The translations under genes and the position numbers were made by a program. Shown here piece by piece: positions 36,575-45,801 of a stretch of DNA of 64,000 nucleotides (the first letter of the stretch is position 1; the number at the start of each line of letters is the position of its first letter). The notes beneath the pieces were generated by a model, which worked only from the letters and a program-made list of their open reading frames with translations, made no database searches and had not been told where the DNA came from. Source of the DNA: Nodosilinea sp. P-1105 (lineage in GTDB: Bacteria > Cyanobacteriota > Cyanobacteriia > Phormidesmidales > Phormidesmidaceae); assembly GCF_012911975.1 (NCBI RefSeq), contig NZ_SMDQ01000009.1, positions 1 through 64,000 of the forward strand. Reading direction: 5' to 3'.

Positions 36575-37372
36575 TTGGCACAGGCGGTAGATCGCTCAAC
36601 GTTAAGGCAGTGGGGGCAGCGAATGGTAGCGGCGCTCTTTTTGGCTGGGCAAGTGGTGATTCACCTGATTTCTCGGCCAATTCATCGCCGTAACACGATC
36701 GAGCAAATGGCGGCTGTAGGGCCAGAGTCACTGCTGATTGCGCTGATTACCGCCAGCTTTGTCGGTATGGTGTTTACCATTCAGGTGACCCGAGAGTTTA
36801 TTAATTTTGGGGCTGGTGCGGCAGTCGGCGGTGTCCTAGCCCTAACCCTAGCCCGCGAACTGGGGCCTGTGCTGACCGCAGTGATTATTGCCGGACGAGT
36901 GGGGTCAGCCTTTGCGGCGGAAATTGGCACCATGCGCGTGACCGAACAAATTGATGCCCTGCAAATCCTTAAGACGGATCCAATCGATTATTTGGTGATT
37001 CCTCGGGTGATTTCCTGCGCCCTGATGTTGCCGCTGTTAAGCGTGCTGTCTTTCATTACCGGTATGACCGGCGGTCTGTTAATTGCCACGAGCCAGTACA
37101 ACATCCCTTATTCCGTCTTTTTAGACTCGGCCAAAAACTTCTTAACCGTCTGGGATCTGTTTAGTTCGCTGATTAAAGCCTTTTGCTTTGGCATTTTGAT
37201 TGCCATTATCGGTACCAGTTGGGGGCTAACCACCACGGGTGGGGCCAAAGGGGTGGGGCAATCGACGACCACAGCTGTGGTCACGGCCCTGTTGGCGATT
37301 TTTATCAGCAATTTCTTTTTGTCTTGGGTGATGTTCCGAGGTACGGGCAGTGCCGTGATCGGTAATTTTTAG
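36575..37372 (+). CDS. mlaE: MlaE-family ABC transporter permease
   Basis: Inner-membrane permease of a lipid (phospholipid) transport ABC system of the Mla/TGD1 type. It has about five helices and the conserved NTIEQMAAVGPESLLIALIT, FTIQVTREFINFGAGAAVGG, ALARELGPVLTAVIIAGRVG-like core and AAEIGTMRVTEQIDALQ. The C-terminus has TTTGGAKGVGQSTTTAVV. Length 265 aa is normal. Start is TTG 36575-36577; no ATG precedes the conserved part. The ATPase (MlaF) and MCE (MlaD) partners are not adjacent. Confidence 0.93.
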   Translation: MAQAVDRSTLRQWGQRMVAALFLAGQVVIHLISRPIHRRNTIEQMAAVGPESLLIALITASFVGMVFTIQVTREFINFGAGAAVGGVLALTLARELGPVLTAVIIAGRVGSAFAAEIGTMRVTEQIDALQILKTDPIDYLVIPRVISCALMLPLLSVLSFITGMTGGLLIATSQYNIPYSVFLDSAKNFLTVWDLFSSLIKAFCFGILIAIIGTSWGLTTTGGAKGVGQSTTTAVVTALLAIFISNFFLSWVMFRGTGSAVIGNF

Positions 37373-37435
37373 CCAGGACCAACGTAAGCCAACCTGGAGC
37401 ATTCAGGGCATCGAGTTGCTCAGCGGCCAGCTAAA

Positions 37436-37503
37436 CCAAGTCCAGCACGGGATCCGGAGTTTTCCACCAGGCAGAACTCCAGATCTGGACTTGGAGATGG
37501 TTT
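37436..37503 (+). repeat. Dispersed hairpin repeat A, copy 3
   Basis: Outer arms CCAAGTCCAG (37437-37446) and CTGGACTTGG (37485-37494) are perfect complements; inner arms CCGGAGTT and AACTCCAG have one mismatch. It lies 63 bp past the mlaE stop codon. Confidence 0.85.
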
Positions 37504-37504
37504 A

Positions 37505-37613
37505 GGAGATTTCTGAGAAAGATAATCCCGCTTATTGTCAGCGATCGTAGCTTTCGTAGGGTGGGCATTGCCCACCACTCGGTAGAAGGTTTCCTGGAAG
37601 TCACCTTAGTCAT
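37505..37613 (-). repeat. Dispersed repeat C, copy 1
   Basis: About 105-bp element centred on the palindrome GTGGGCATTGCCCAC. It is the inverted counterpart of 40534-40639, sharing TCTACCGA, CTACGAAAGCT and CGATCGCTGAC when reverse-complemented. It follows directly after hairpin repeat A, copy 3. Confidence 0.8.
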
Positions 37614-37633
37614 GATTTATGCAGAATTCAAAA

Positions 37634-38356
37634 CTACAGACAACCTTCTGGCCACGTGACTGAGGGAAACTGCCCGGCCCGATACTGCACCACCCTACCA
37701 CGGTCATCGGTTTCAAAAACCAGGCGGAAGATATCTTCGCCGGGGTCTTTAGGGGTAAACACAATGGTTTTGCCGAGGGTAATTGGGTTGGCTGTGGCCT
37801 CTAGTTGATCGCCATAAAGCTGGACCAATTCTTCCTCTGTAGAGCCAATTTTGGCCCCACTCAGGGTTTCGGTTTCGCTACCCGGCCACACATCAATGCG
37901 TAACACCCGATTATCAATCGCCATCAAACCAATGGGGTCACTGTGATTTTGCAACTTATAGTACTTACATTCGCCACTGCCGCTGTTGGCCATTGGCTCT
38001 AACCGCAAGCCTTTGGTCCTTATCTGCCCCAGGCTCATGCCAATTTCAATGGGCCCTAGCCCTGTGGTCTTGAGAGGTTCGGTCAAAATAGCTAACGTTG
38101 CCACTTCCCGGACATTGGTGGTCGGAGAAACGGCGATCGCCCGTTTCATAGTCTTTAGAGAATTAAGCGGGGCGACTACCCCATTAAGCATTCTGCTAGC
38201 CTGAGACCTATAGGAGGTTCGCCGCCCAGAGTCTGCCGCTACTGCCGAGAGGTTATTGACCGGGGGCTGGTGATAGGTGCTAGCTATCAATACCCCTGAG
38301 AGGAATGCCATTGTACCTAGCACCGCCGCTAGACCTGTTGGTTTTGCCATGCTCAA
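37634..38356 (-). CDS. Exported protein of unknown function
   Basis: 240-residue protein with an N-terminal hydrophobic helix (LAAVLGTMAFLSGVLIA) and a mature C-terminal half of beta character: LGPIEIGMSLGQIRTKGL, ECKYYKLQNHSDPIGLMAI, RIDVWPGSETETLSG and TEEELVQLYGDQLEA. This pattern recalls small secreted folds seen in many bacteria, but I do not recognise a named family. Two Cys (ECKYY and the terminal GCL) could form a disulfide. It is transcribed alone and is divergent from the SLH protein gene. Confidence 0.65.
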   Translation of the reverse strand: MSMAKPTGLAAVLGTMAFLSGVLIASTYHQPPVNNLSAVAADSGRRTSYRSQASRMLNGVVAPLNSLKTMKRAIAVSPTTNVREVATLAILTEPLKTTGLGPIEIGMSLGQIRTKGLRLEPMANSGSGECKYYKLQNHSDPIGLMAIDNRVLRIDVWPGSETETLSGAKIGSTEEELVQLYGDQLEATANPITLGKTIVFTPKDPGEDIFRLVFETDDRGRVVQYRAGQFPSVTWPEGCL

Positions 38357-38518
38357 TTCGTTCAGTTCAACCTGATTGTTGGACGTGACTGTAACCCAGA
38401 ACTCTAAAGTTTAACAGAGACCATACCTGTTCATCGCTATGAAAGACTTATCATGAACAGCAGGTAGAGTCAAAAACTTGCCTGGCCTTGCTTCTCGGTT
38501 GTTTCAACTCCCAAGTCT

Positions 38519-39442
38519 ATGTCGTCCTCTTCTCGTTCCCGCGTCAGACTTGAGGAATGGGTCATCATTGTCGTCTTATTGGCAGCTACCACCGCCGCCC
38601 TGTTTCTGATCTGGCGGGCCAGGTATCCCGTCCTAAACACCTGGCTTAACCGGCTTTCCCTGGCCTGGCCTCGGGAGCAGCCCAGACCTGAGGTGACAGA
38701 TTCTCTGGCTACAGCACTTCCCCCCCCCCAGGATCAGACGGCATTGACGGTGCCGCCACCGGTGATTCCTCAACCCCTACTTCCCCACGAAGCCTGGCCA
38801 GAAAACCCCATACAAGACTCACAGCAAGCCATGCAGGGGTTTAACGATCTGCCCTCCGACCATTGGGCCGCCCCTGTGGTGCAGGACTTGACCGGTCGCC
38901 AGATGCTCTCGGGCTTCCCTGATGGCTCGTTTCGCCCGGCGGTCCCCATGACCCGAGCCGAGTTTGCCGCCCAGTTAGCCCGGCTGTTTGATTTTCCCCA
39001 GTCCCATACAGCCCCCGCCTATGCCGATGTGGGAACTACCTATTGGGCTCAGGCAAGCATTCAAAAATCAGTGCAGATGGGCTTTTTAACCGGCTACCCC
39101 AATGACACTTTTGCACCGGAGCAAACCATCACCCGTATTCAGGTCATTTTGGCCCTGGCGAATGGATTAGGCCTACGGTCTAGCAGCGGTGCTGCAGCGG
39201 TGCTGCAGCCTTACGATGACCATGACCAGGTACCCGACTGGGCTCAACGGTCATTGGTGGCTGCGATCGAAGCGGGGCTGGTGGTCAACCATCCGGACCT
39301 AAACCAACTTGAACCTAACCGTCAGGCCAATCGGGCCGAGGTCACGGCCATGGTGCACCGGGCCCTAGTTTATACCGGCCAGTTACAGGCGGTACCGCTG
39401 CCCTATGTGGTGGTTCCCCAGGCGATGCCCCACTCGTTGTAA
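38519..39442 (+). CDS. SLH-domain protein, membrane-anchored
   Basis: 307-residue envelope protein. A single N-terminal helix (VIIVVLLAATTAALFLIW) is followed by a Pro-rich linker and two to three S-layer homology repeats: FNDLPSDHWAAPVVQDL with GFPDGSFRPAVPMTRAEFAA, then YADVGTTYWAQASIQKSV with GYPNDTFAPEQTITRIQVI, and a weaker third with VPDWAQRSLVAAIEAGL. SLH domains bind secondary wall polymers or peptidoglycan. Unlike S-layer porins, there is no beta-barrel. A paralogue-like gene is at 60594. There is no operon partner. Confidence 0.88.
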   Translation: MSSSSRSRVRLEEWVIIVVLLAATTAALFLIWRARYPVLNTWLNRLSLAWPREQPRPEVTDSLATALPPPQDQTALTVPPPVIPQPLLPHEAWPENPIQDSQQAMQGFNDLPSDHWAAPVVQDLTGRQMLSGFPDGSFRPAVPMTRAEFAAQLARLFDFPQSHTAPAYADVGTTYWAQASIQKSVQMGFLTGYPNDTFAPEQTITRIQVILALANGLGLRSSSGAAAVLQPYDDHDQVPDWAQRSLVAAIEAGLVVNHPDLNQLEPNRQANRAEVTAMVHRALVYTGQLQAVPLPYVVVPQAMPHSL

Positions 39443-39540
39443 GGCGGGTTCAGAAAGGCAGAAGTAAGAAGGCGGAAGTGAAATCCTTTTCCACGCGAAG
39501 GTTTGAGCTATTTGAGCTAATAGAACTTAAGACCTACCAT

Positions 39541-39622
39541 CCCCTCCCACGGAGGGGTGCCCGGAGGGCGGGGTGGTCCCTTCGAGGGTGCTTGACCCAC
39601 CCCTACCCCTCCCAGGAGGGGA
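39541..39622. repeat. Dispersed repeat D, copy 2
   Basis: CCCCTCCCACGGAGGGGTG to CCTCCCAGGAGGGGA, near-identical at both ends to 23165-23247. It is intergenic, between convergent SLH and coiled-coil genes. Confidence 0.85.
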
Positions 39623-39701
39623 TGGCGAGGCTGATTTTGCACAGACTTTTCTTATCCCGAACTTCTTATCCCGAACTCAGGCTGACCTATACCGCAGACC
39701 A

Positions 39702-40256
39702 CTAGGCGTTACCAAAGGAGGGAAGGGAAATGCCATCGATCGCATCGGGATCTAGGCTGGGTAGCTCCAGTCGTTGACTGCGACGAGTCCGCACCGCCAG
39801 TCGGTAGCTGACACTCTGGAGTTCTGCTTGTAATTGTCGATTTTCCCGCTGAATTTCGGCCACCCGTTGCTTCACCAGGGCCATGCGCTCAGCAAATTTT
39901 TGCCGATAAACCGTTGGCAGCTCTTGCACCACCTGTTCTAGCATGCGGGAGCGATCCGTCAGCTCCTGGACCGTCTGGCGCAATTGCAAGATTTCCCCGT
40001 CGCGTTCGGCCATTTGAGCTTGGTAAAAGTCAATCTGCTTTTCAACCCCACGCAACTGATCCCGCAGGGCTGACAGTTCGGCCTGGTGCTGTTCTGACGC
40101 TTCGGGGCTGGGCACAAAGCCTGTATTCCCCTTAACCAGCCGAAACAGCTCCTGGGATAATTGTTGCACCAGCTGATCACGAAGCTCTAGCTCAGCCTCG
40201 AGCCGGGCAATTTCAGCTTGTTGCTCGCTCATGTCTGTGTACGGCGTTTGAGTCAC
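39702..40256 (-). CDS. Conserved cyanobacterial coiled-coil protein
   Basis: 184-residue soluble protein, almost entirely heptad-rich coiled coil: ARLEAELELRDQLVQQLSQE, FYQAQMAERDGEILQLRQTV and LVKQRVAEIQRENRQLQAEL, with a conserved FRLVKGNTGF near residue 38 and ELQSVSYRLAVRTRRSQ toward the end. I recall very similar proteins across filamentous cyanobacteria, of unknown function. A second ATG eight codons in (MSEQQAE) could also start it. It is upstream of nothing on its strand and appears monocistronic. Confidence 0.75.
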   Translation of the reverse strand: MTQTPYTDMSEQQAEIARLEAELELRDQLVQQLSQELFRLVKGNTGFVPSPEASEQHQAELSALRDQLRGVEKQIDFYQAQMAERDGEILQLRQTVQELTDRSRMLEQVVQELPTVYRQKFAERMALVKQRVAEIQRENRQLQAELQSVSYRLAVRTRRSQRLELPSLDPDAIDGISLPSFGNA

Positions 40257-40423
40257 AGAACTACTCCCCTACCAACTAACACTACGTCCCTCGTTGATGC
40301 GCCCAACGGCTACTGGCCGACTGCCTGAGTCACGGGCCTTAGTCTGGCCAGATTTTCCCTAGCGTTGAGCCTAGTTGCTGCTACTTTATAGCACCTACTG
40401 GAAAAAGTGACACACAAACCCCT

Positions 40424-40473
40424 AAAACAAGTCCCCTTGCCTGGGGAATCTCACAGGAAAGGGGACTTGTTTT
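40424..40473. terminator. Long perfect hairpin downstream of rpsF
   Basis: AAAACAAGTCCCCTT (40424-40438) is exactly complementary to AAGGGGACTTGTTTT (40459-40473), with a 20-base loop. Reading the minus strand it ends in TTTTAGGGG after the stem, about 200 bp beyond the rpsF stop codon; a terminator or attenuator role is plausible on either strand. Confidence 0.55.
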
Positions 40474-40533
40474 GGCGTCAAGCCCTCGGCCGATCAGGTG
40501 CTATGACAGCGGGCCGCAGCACCGAGGATAAGG

Positions 40534-40639
40534 CTTAGGTAACTTCTAAGAAACTGTCTACCGATTGGTGGGCATTGCCCACTCTACGAAAGCTGCGATC
40601 GCTGACTTAACGCGAAGATCTTCTTTCTCGAAAGTCACC
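40534..40639 (+). repeat. Dispersed repeat C, copy 2
   Basis: Inverted copy of 37505-37613, centred on GTGGGCATTGCCCAC, sharing TCTACCGA, CTACGAAAGCT and CGATCGCTGAC. It is located just downstream of the rpsF stop codon. Confidence 0.8.
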
Positions 40640-40671
40640 TTAGACGATCAGGGGTTAATGACTTAGGCCGT

Positions 40672-41025
40672 CTACTCTTCTTCGGTGGCACCGACAGCCA
40701 CCACTTCTGGCTCAGCCTCAGGCAAGGCCTCCTCGGTCTCTTGTTTCACCGTCAAGAAGCGGATGACTTCATCGCTCAGGCGCATGGCTCGCTCTAGGGG
40801 GGCGATCGCGGCGCCCGGAGCTGTGTAATTCATTTGAATGTAAATCCCTTCGCGAATGCGATCGATTTCGTAGGCTAGGCGACGTTTGCCCCGGTGCTGG
40901 GTTTCCAGAATAGAAGCGCCTTGGTCCTTTAACATGCCTTGGTATTTACCAATGACGGCGTCAACAGCCTCATCATTCAAATCAGGCCGAAGAATGTACA
41001 TGGTTTCGTACATGTAAGCTTTCAT
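40672..41025 (-). CDS. rpsF: 30S ribosomal protein S6
   Basis: Binds the central domain of 16S rRNA next to S18. The 117-residue protein opens [20 protein letters not shown] and has [20 protein letters not shown] and [10 protein letters not shown], all classic S6. The acidic C-terminal tail ([19 protein letters not shown]) is common in cyanobacterial S6. A clear AGGAGA precedes the ATG. It is not clustered with other ribosomal genes here. Confidence 0.97.
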   Translation of the reverse strand: MKAYMYETMYILRPDLNDEAVDAVIGKYQGMLKDQGASILETQHRGKRRLAYEIDRIREGIYIQMNYTAPGAAIAPLERAMRLSDEVIRFLTVKQETEEALPEAEPEVVAVGATEEE

Positions 41026-41174
41026 AAAGTCTCCTTGTGGACAGAATGGCCTTTAATCGCCAAAAATAAGGCACCAGTGCCGATTTTGCTGGAGTAAAAC
41101 CAGCCGCTTCAGGTGCCTGTGTGATTGGCTTAAAGACAAGGATCTACAATTATACCAAGGATTTAGCAGGTAAT

Positions 41175-41966
41175 ATGGCGCAGCGATACGTTAGAGTCCA
41201 GTCCCATACCGGACAGTTGCACTATGGGCTACTTCGCCCCGACCGCAGTGTGCAAGTGCTCGACGCGCCCCCCTGGTTGCAAGGGCAACCCATGGAGGAT
41301 GAACTATCCCCCAGCCAGTATTCTATTTTGGCGCCCTGTGCCCCGTCTAAGGTGGTGGCTGTAGGTAAAAATTATGCTGACCACGCCGCCGAAATGGGCA
41401 CCCCGTTACCGACAGAACCATTGATTTTTATCAAGCCCTCAACCACCGTCACCTCTGTCGGGGCACCCATTTTTTACCCCTCCCAAACCCAGCGGTTGGA
41501 CTATGAAGGGGAACTGGCGGTGGTGATCGGCGATCGCTGCGCCCAAGTGCTACCTGACGAGGCCCGAGCCAAAATCTGGGGCTACACCATCGCTAATGAC
41601 ATTACTGCTCGGGATTTGCAAAAGCGCGATGGCCAATGGACCCGCGCCAAGGGCTTTGACTCTTTTTGCCCCTTGGGGCCCTGGATTGTGCGAGAGCTTA
41701 ACCCGGGGGCGGTTCTGCAAACGTTTTTGAACGATCAACCGACTCCGGTACAATCGGCCACCTTGGATGCCATGGTCTTCAGCCCTGATTATCTGGTGGC
41801 CTACATCAGTCAAATTATGACTCTGCTACCAGGGGATGTGGTGCTAACCGGCACCCCAGCCGGAGTAGGCCCCCTCGCCATTGGTGATCAGGTAAGGGTT
41901 GAAATTGAAGGCATTGGTGTGCTGCAAAACCAGGTGGTTGCCCGCCTGGAACCGAAAACCGCATAG
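41175..41966 (+). CDS. Fumarylacetoacetate hydrolase-family protein
   Basis: Metal-dependent hydrolase or decarboxylase of the FAH superfamily (as in 2-oxo acid or acylpyruvate hydrolysis). Core motifs: KVVAVGKNYADHAAEMG, IFIKPSTTVTSVGAPI, LDYEGELAVVIGDRC (metal-binding Glu pair) and ANDITARDLQKRDGQWTRAKGFDSFCPLGP in pieces, plus VVLTGTPAGVGPL. I start at ATG 41175 (MAQRYVRVQ), which fits relatives; an 18-residue upstream extension is open. The actual substrate is unknown; oxaloacetate decarboxylase or acylpyruvase activity is possible. Confidence 0.9.
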   Translation: MAQRYVRVQSHTGQLHYGLLRPDRSVQVLDAPPWLQGQPMEDELSPSQYSILAPCAPSKVVAVGKNYADHAAEMGTPLPTEPLIFIKPSTTVTSVGAPIFYPSQTQRLDYEGELAVVIGDRCAQVLPDEARAKIWGYTIANDITARDLQKRDGQWTRAKGFDSFCPLGPWIVRELNPGAVLQTFLNDQPTPVQSATLDAMVFSPDYLVAYISQIMTLLPGDVVLTGTPAGVGPLAIGDQVRVEIEGIGVLQNQVVARLEPKTA

Positions 41967-41975
41967 CCTGGCCAA

Positions 41976-42464
41976 CTACCGCACCTGCATATGTACCGCT
42001 TCGGAGAGGGTGGGAATTTCGGCGTATAGCCCCCGAAACGTTTGGACCAGGGAGAAACCAACGGCAATTAACATGCCTAGAAACAGCACGTTAGATAGGG
42101 TATTGAAGAGCAGTGCCCCAAAAATGCTGGGATCCAACAAGCTAAGAATCAGCCCCACCACAGCAAAAATAAGACTGAGCAAAATCGCCTGCATGGTGTT
42201 GAAGCGAATGAAGCGACTGATGCTGTCGTTCCGAACCACCAGCAAAATCAGGGCAAAGAAAATAATTAAGCCAAAAAAGGGAATTGTCCGTTGGAGGCCA
42301 ATGTAAATGTTGATTAATGGAGACAGGGGCAGCAGAATATACCCAAACACAGGGAACTGAGCCGTCAACTGCAAACCATAGGGCAGAGCCGCAACAATGG
42401 GCAGGATGTAGGGTAGGGCGGCAAAAATGCGATCGCGAATGCTAGGGGAACTGCTCCAGGTCAT
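41976..42464 (-). CDS. Tic20-family membrane protein
   Basis: Cyanobacterial homologue of the chloroplast inner-envelope translocon component Tic20. The 162-residue form from ATG 42462-42464 (MTWSSSPSIRDRIFAALPYI) has four hydrophobic helices. It also has the conserved LPYILPIVAALPYG, IPFFGLIIFFALILLVVRN and FIRFNTMQAILLSLIF, typical of Tic20. Role in bacteria is not settled. It converges with the FAH-family gene, with 9 bp between stop codons. Confidence 0.88.
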   Translation of the reverse strand: MTWSSSPSIRDRIFAALPYILPIVAALPYGLQLTAQFPVFGYILLPLSPLINIYIGLQRTIPFFGLIIFFALILLVVRNDSISRFIRFNTMQAILLSLIFAVVGLILSLLDPSIFGALLFNTLSNVLFLGMLIAVGFSLVQTFRGLYAEIPTLSEAVHMQVR

Positions 42465-42581
42465 CAGACTTCTCCATGGGAATGACTTAGTCTTACCATA
42501 TCGTAATCTGCTGAGGGCTGGCACAGTAGCAGGATGGTCCTGCTGTCAGCACCCATGGGAGCCAGCTGGCGAAAACCGTCC

Positions 42582-42779
42582 CTAGCCGATGTTGGCAATG
42601 CGGAAGCCCATTTGGCACTCAAACTGAGCAGGCCGGTCACCCCCTATGCCCGTAATCAATTTACCACAGCGCAGTTCTCCCTGCTGCCAGCGGGGTTGGC
42701 CATTATGATCGGCCATCAAACAACCAGCACAGACAGCTTGGGGCGAAATCAGTTGGTTCTCAGTCACCATTACCAGCAT
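42582..42779 (-). CDS. Small conserved Cys-containing protein
   Basis: 65-residue protein preceded by a strong AGGAGGTGA Shine-Dalgarno five bases before the ATG at 42777-42779, which decides the start. It carries VCAGCLMADHNGQPRW, LRCGKLI and FECQMGFRIANIG: four Cys in a C-x2-C ... C ... C arrangement that could bind zinc or iron. I believe similar small proteins occur in other cyanobacteria but cannot name a family. It sits in the gap between tic20 and the RNA helicase gene, on the same strand as both. Confidence 0.65.
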   Translation of the reverse strand: MLVMVTENQLISPQAVCAGCLMADHNGQPRWQQGELRCGKLITGIGGDRPAQFECQMGFRIANIG

Positions 42780-43016
42780 GGGAATCACCTCCTGAACATC
42801 GCGCAGCCTTAGGGGTATGACCACCTAAACCAATATCCACTGGCTAGATATTAGCGGGAACCCTTTCCCCTAAGCTCCCCTTAATTTTAGGAGGTTCCTT
42901 TAGGGTAGGTGTGTCCTTTCATACGCAATGCCAGGAAATGATACTGAATGTAATATAACGATAACCCGCCTGGTGCCCTGCGCGGGTACCTACGATCCCC
43001 TCAGGCTTGTTACCTC

Positions 43017-44435
43017 CTAGTCTTGGGCTTTGGTGGCTTCTCTGGGTTCAGTTTTCCCCGACTTAGATTTGCGCTTTTTCACCGGAGGAGCGGCTTTGCG
43101 AGGGCTGGAATCCTCGGTGGCATGTTGATCGTGACGCTGCCAGGCAGGCACAGTCTGGTCATAGGCCATTTGCAGGGCAGCGGCAGCGACGGTACGCAGG
43201 TCGTACTCTTCGCTGAGTTGAGACACAATCGGCAAAAATGAGGCTAGTCGCTCGCTGGTAATCGCTTCTCTGACCTGGGTGCGCAGTTTCTCTAAATTGC
43301 GAGCCGCAATTTCAGCCCGGGTGGGAATTTTTGCAAAGGTCATGGGCTGCTTAGTGTGGCGCTCAATCTGACGCAGCTTATATTTTTCCAGAGGCGTCAC
43401 CAGGGAAATGGCAACGCCAGTTTTGCCAGCCCGCCCGGTGCGGCCAATGCGGTGGACATAGCTCTCGACGGCGTCGGGCAAGTCGTAGTTGATCACATGG
43501 GTCAGGTCGTCCACATGCAGTCCCCGAGCGGCAATATCGGTGGCCACCACCAGCCGTACCTGTTGCTGCCGAAACCGCATCAGCAACCGCTCTCGCTGGG
43601 ACTGGCTGAGATCCCCATGATATTCATCGACACTGTAGCCCGCCGCTTGCAGCTGCCGGGTCAGGTCGCCAGCCGTGCGTCGAGTGCGCACAAAGATTAG
43701 CGCTGTTTCTGGATCCTCGATTTCTAGAATGGGTTGCAGAGCCCGCACCTTGGTCCAACCCCGAGGGACGACATAGGTCATCTGTTGAATCTGCTTGGGC
43801 GAGGCTTTCGGAGACTGGACTGTAACCGTCACAGGCGATTGCAGAAACTTGGTAGCCAGTTCCCGAATCTCAGGGGCCATGGTGGCCGAGAAGAAGGCGG
43901 TTTGGCGATCGCCTGGAGCCTGACTGAGAATCTTCTCAACATCCTGGATAAAGCCCATGTTTAACATTTCGTCGGCTTCATCCAGTACCAGCCAGCCCAG
44001 GCCCTTTAAAGACAAGGTGCCCCGCCCCAACAGGTCCAGCACGCGACCAGGGGTGCCCACAACAATTTGGGTGCCCCGTCGCAGTTGCTCTTGCTGCCGC
44101 TCGATGGACTGACCCCCGTATAAGGCGAGTACCTTAGGTCGTCCTTGCAGGCGATAACTGCGCATGGCCTGACAGACCTGAATCGCCAGTTCGCGGGTCG
44201 GGGTCAGCACCAGGGCCTGGACTGTCGGATTGTTGTTGTCCACCTGCTCCATTAAGGGCAGCGAGAAAGCGGCCGTTTTGCCCGTGCCGGTTTGGGCCTG
44301 ACCAATCAGATCCCGTCCCGAGAGTAGATGGGGAATCGCCTCAGCCTGGATGGCTGTGGGTTCGTGGTAGCCCATCGCCTCTAGGTGGCTGACGCGGGCT
44401 GCAGACAACCCCAAGCTGGTAAACGATAAGGTCAT
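43017..44435 (-). CDS. DEAD-box RNA helicase (CrhR/DeaD-like)
   Basis: ATP-dependent RNA helicase that remodels RNA structure, often cold- or redox-induced in cyanobacteria. Motifs in order: Q-motif YHEPTAIQAEAIP, AQTGTGKTAA (I), PTRELAIQV (Ia), TPGRVLDLL (Ib), VLDEADEML (II), SATMAPEI (III), ATDIAARGLHVDDL (V) and HRIGRTGRAGKTG (VI). The tail is Lys-rich (PPVKKRKSKSGK). The start at ATG 44433-44435 follows GAGGAG; an upstream extension would overlap rimO and is unlikely. About 472 aa, close to CrhR (Synechocystis, about 490). Confidence 0.93.
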   Translation of the reverse strand: MTLSFTSLGLSAARVSHLEAMGYHEPTAIQAEAIPHLLSGRDLIGQAQTGTGKTAAFSLPLMEQVDNNNPTVQALVLTPTRELAIQVCQAMRSYRLQGRPKVLALYGGQSIERQQEQLRRGTQIVVGTPGRVLDLLGRGTLSLKGLGWLVLDEADEMLNMGFIQDVEKILSQAPGDRQTAFFSATMAPEIRELATKFLQSPVTVTVQSPKASPKQIQQMTYVVPRGWTKVRALQPILEIEDPETALIFVRTRRTAGDLTRQLQAAGYSVDEYHGDLSQSQRERLLMRFRQQQVRLVVATDIAARGLHVDDLTHVINYDLPDAVESYVHRIGRTGRAGKTGVAISLVTPLEKYKLRQIERHTKQPMTFAKIPTRAEIAARNLEKLRTQVREAITSERLASFLPIVSQLSEEYDLRTVAAAALQMAYDQTVPAWQRHDQHATEDSSPRKAAPPVKKRKSKSGKTEPREATKAQD

Positions 44436-44484
44436 AACATCTCCTCGAAACAACAACGAACGGTCAGTCCTTAACCAATCTCCA

Positions 44485-45801
44485 TCACGCCATGACCTGG
44501 CCAAACAGGTCATAGGTATCAGCGGCTACAATTTTCACCGGCACAATCTGATTTAGGGGGGCGGCCCCTTCGACATACACCACCCCATCGACTTCGGGGG
44601 CAAACCGGGCGGAACGGCCCAGGGCCATACCAGTGGCTGGGTTTTCTTGCTCAATCAAAACATCGACTACCGTACCGATCTGCGACTGGTTGCGCTGCCA
44701 GGCAATGGGTTGTTGGGCCAGCATCAGCGCTTCTCGCCGCTGTTCTCGTATATTCTCGGGTACCTGGTCGGGCAAGCTGTAGGCGGGGGTGCCCTCCTCG
44801 GCGGAAAAGCAGAAAACCCCCACATGATCAAATTGATGCCGGTCGACAAACTCCAGCAAATGCTGGAAATGGGCCTTGGTTTCCCCGGGGAAGCCAACGA
44901 TAAATGTAGTTCTCAGTACGGCTTCCGGCAGGGCGGCTTTAATGCGTTCAATCACATGATCGTTCACCTGCCCCTGCCAGGGACGATTCATCGCCCGCAG
45001 TACCTCCGGGTGGGAATGTTGCAGGGGTAAATCGAGATACGGCAGTACGTTGGGGGTTTCGCGAATGGCTGCAATCACCTCAGGGGTGAGGCCAGTGGGG
45101 TAGGCATAATGCATCCGGATCCAGGGCACGTCCACGTCTCCCAAGGCCCGCAGCAAATCGGCTAGGCGGGGCTTACCATAGAGGTCAACCCCATAGTTAG
45201 TGGTGATTTGGGAAATCAACACCAGTTCCTGGACCCCTTCACTGGCAAGTTGGTGGGCTTCGGCCACAATGGATTCAATCGGGCGCGATCGCTGGTTGCC
45301 CCGCAGGTGGGGAATTATGCAAAAGGCGCAGCGGTAATCACACCCCTCGGCTACCCGCACGTAGGCCACGCTAGAGGCGGTAGTGCGATAGCGGGGTACA
45401 GTTTCGTCAGCGATGTAAGTGGGCTCTGGCGTTACCAGTTTCACGCGCTCTCCAGCCTCGGCCCGTTCGATCACGGTCACAATCTGGTGGTAATCTCCGG
45501 TGCCCACTAGGGCCACAGCTTCTGGAATTTCCTGTAGTAGCTGATCTTGAAAGTGCTGAGCCAGACAGCCTGTAATCACCACCTTTTTATCAGCCGTGGC
45601 CAACTCCACCAGGGTGCGTACCGACTCCTGCCGGGCTTCTTCAATAAAACTACAGGTGTTGACAACCACATAGTCGGCCAACTCCTCGTTAGCGTCTACC
45701 TGATAACCAGCCTGCACCAGCAGGCCTAACATGTGCTCGGTATCGACCCGATTCTTCTCGCAACCAAGATGATTGAAGGCAATGGTTGGCTTTAACCCCA
45801 T
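44485..45801 (-). CDS. rimO: Ribosomal protein S12 methylthiotransferase RimO
   Basis: Radical SAM enzyme that methylthiolates Asp of ribosomal protein S12. An N-terminal [4Fe-4S] domain ([36 protein letters not shown]) precedes the radical SAM CxxxCxxC in [20 protein letters not shown], and a C-terminal TRAM-like domain follows ([13 protein letters not shown]). About 438 aa is usual. Start MGLKPTIAF fits relatives; an ATG 11 codons earlier exists. It lies just upstream of the RNA helicase gene, 49 bp between, same strand. Confidence 0.96.
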   Translation of the reverse strand: MGLKPTIAFNHLGCEKNRVDTEHMLGLLVQAGYQVDANEELADYVVVNTCSFIEEARQESVRTLVELATADKKVVITGCLAQHFQDQLLQEIPEAVALVGTGDYHQIVTVIERAEAGERVKLVTPEPTYIADETVPRYRTTASSVAYVRVAEGCDYRCAFCIIPHLRGNQRSRPIESIVAEAHQLASEGVQELVLISQITTNYGVDLYGKPRLADLLRALGDVDVPWIRMHYAYPTGLTPEVIAAIRETPNVLPYLDLPLQHSHPEVLRAMNRPWQGQVNDHVIERIKAALPEAVLRTTFIVGFPGETKAHFQHLLEFVDRHQFDHVGVFCFSAEEGTPAYSLPDQVPENIREQRREALMLAQQPIAWQRNQSQIGTVVDVLIEQENPATGMALGRSARFAPEVDGVVYVEGAAPLNQIVPVKIVAADTYDLFGQVMA

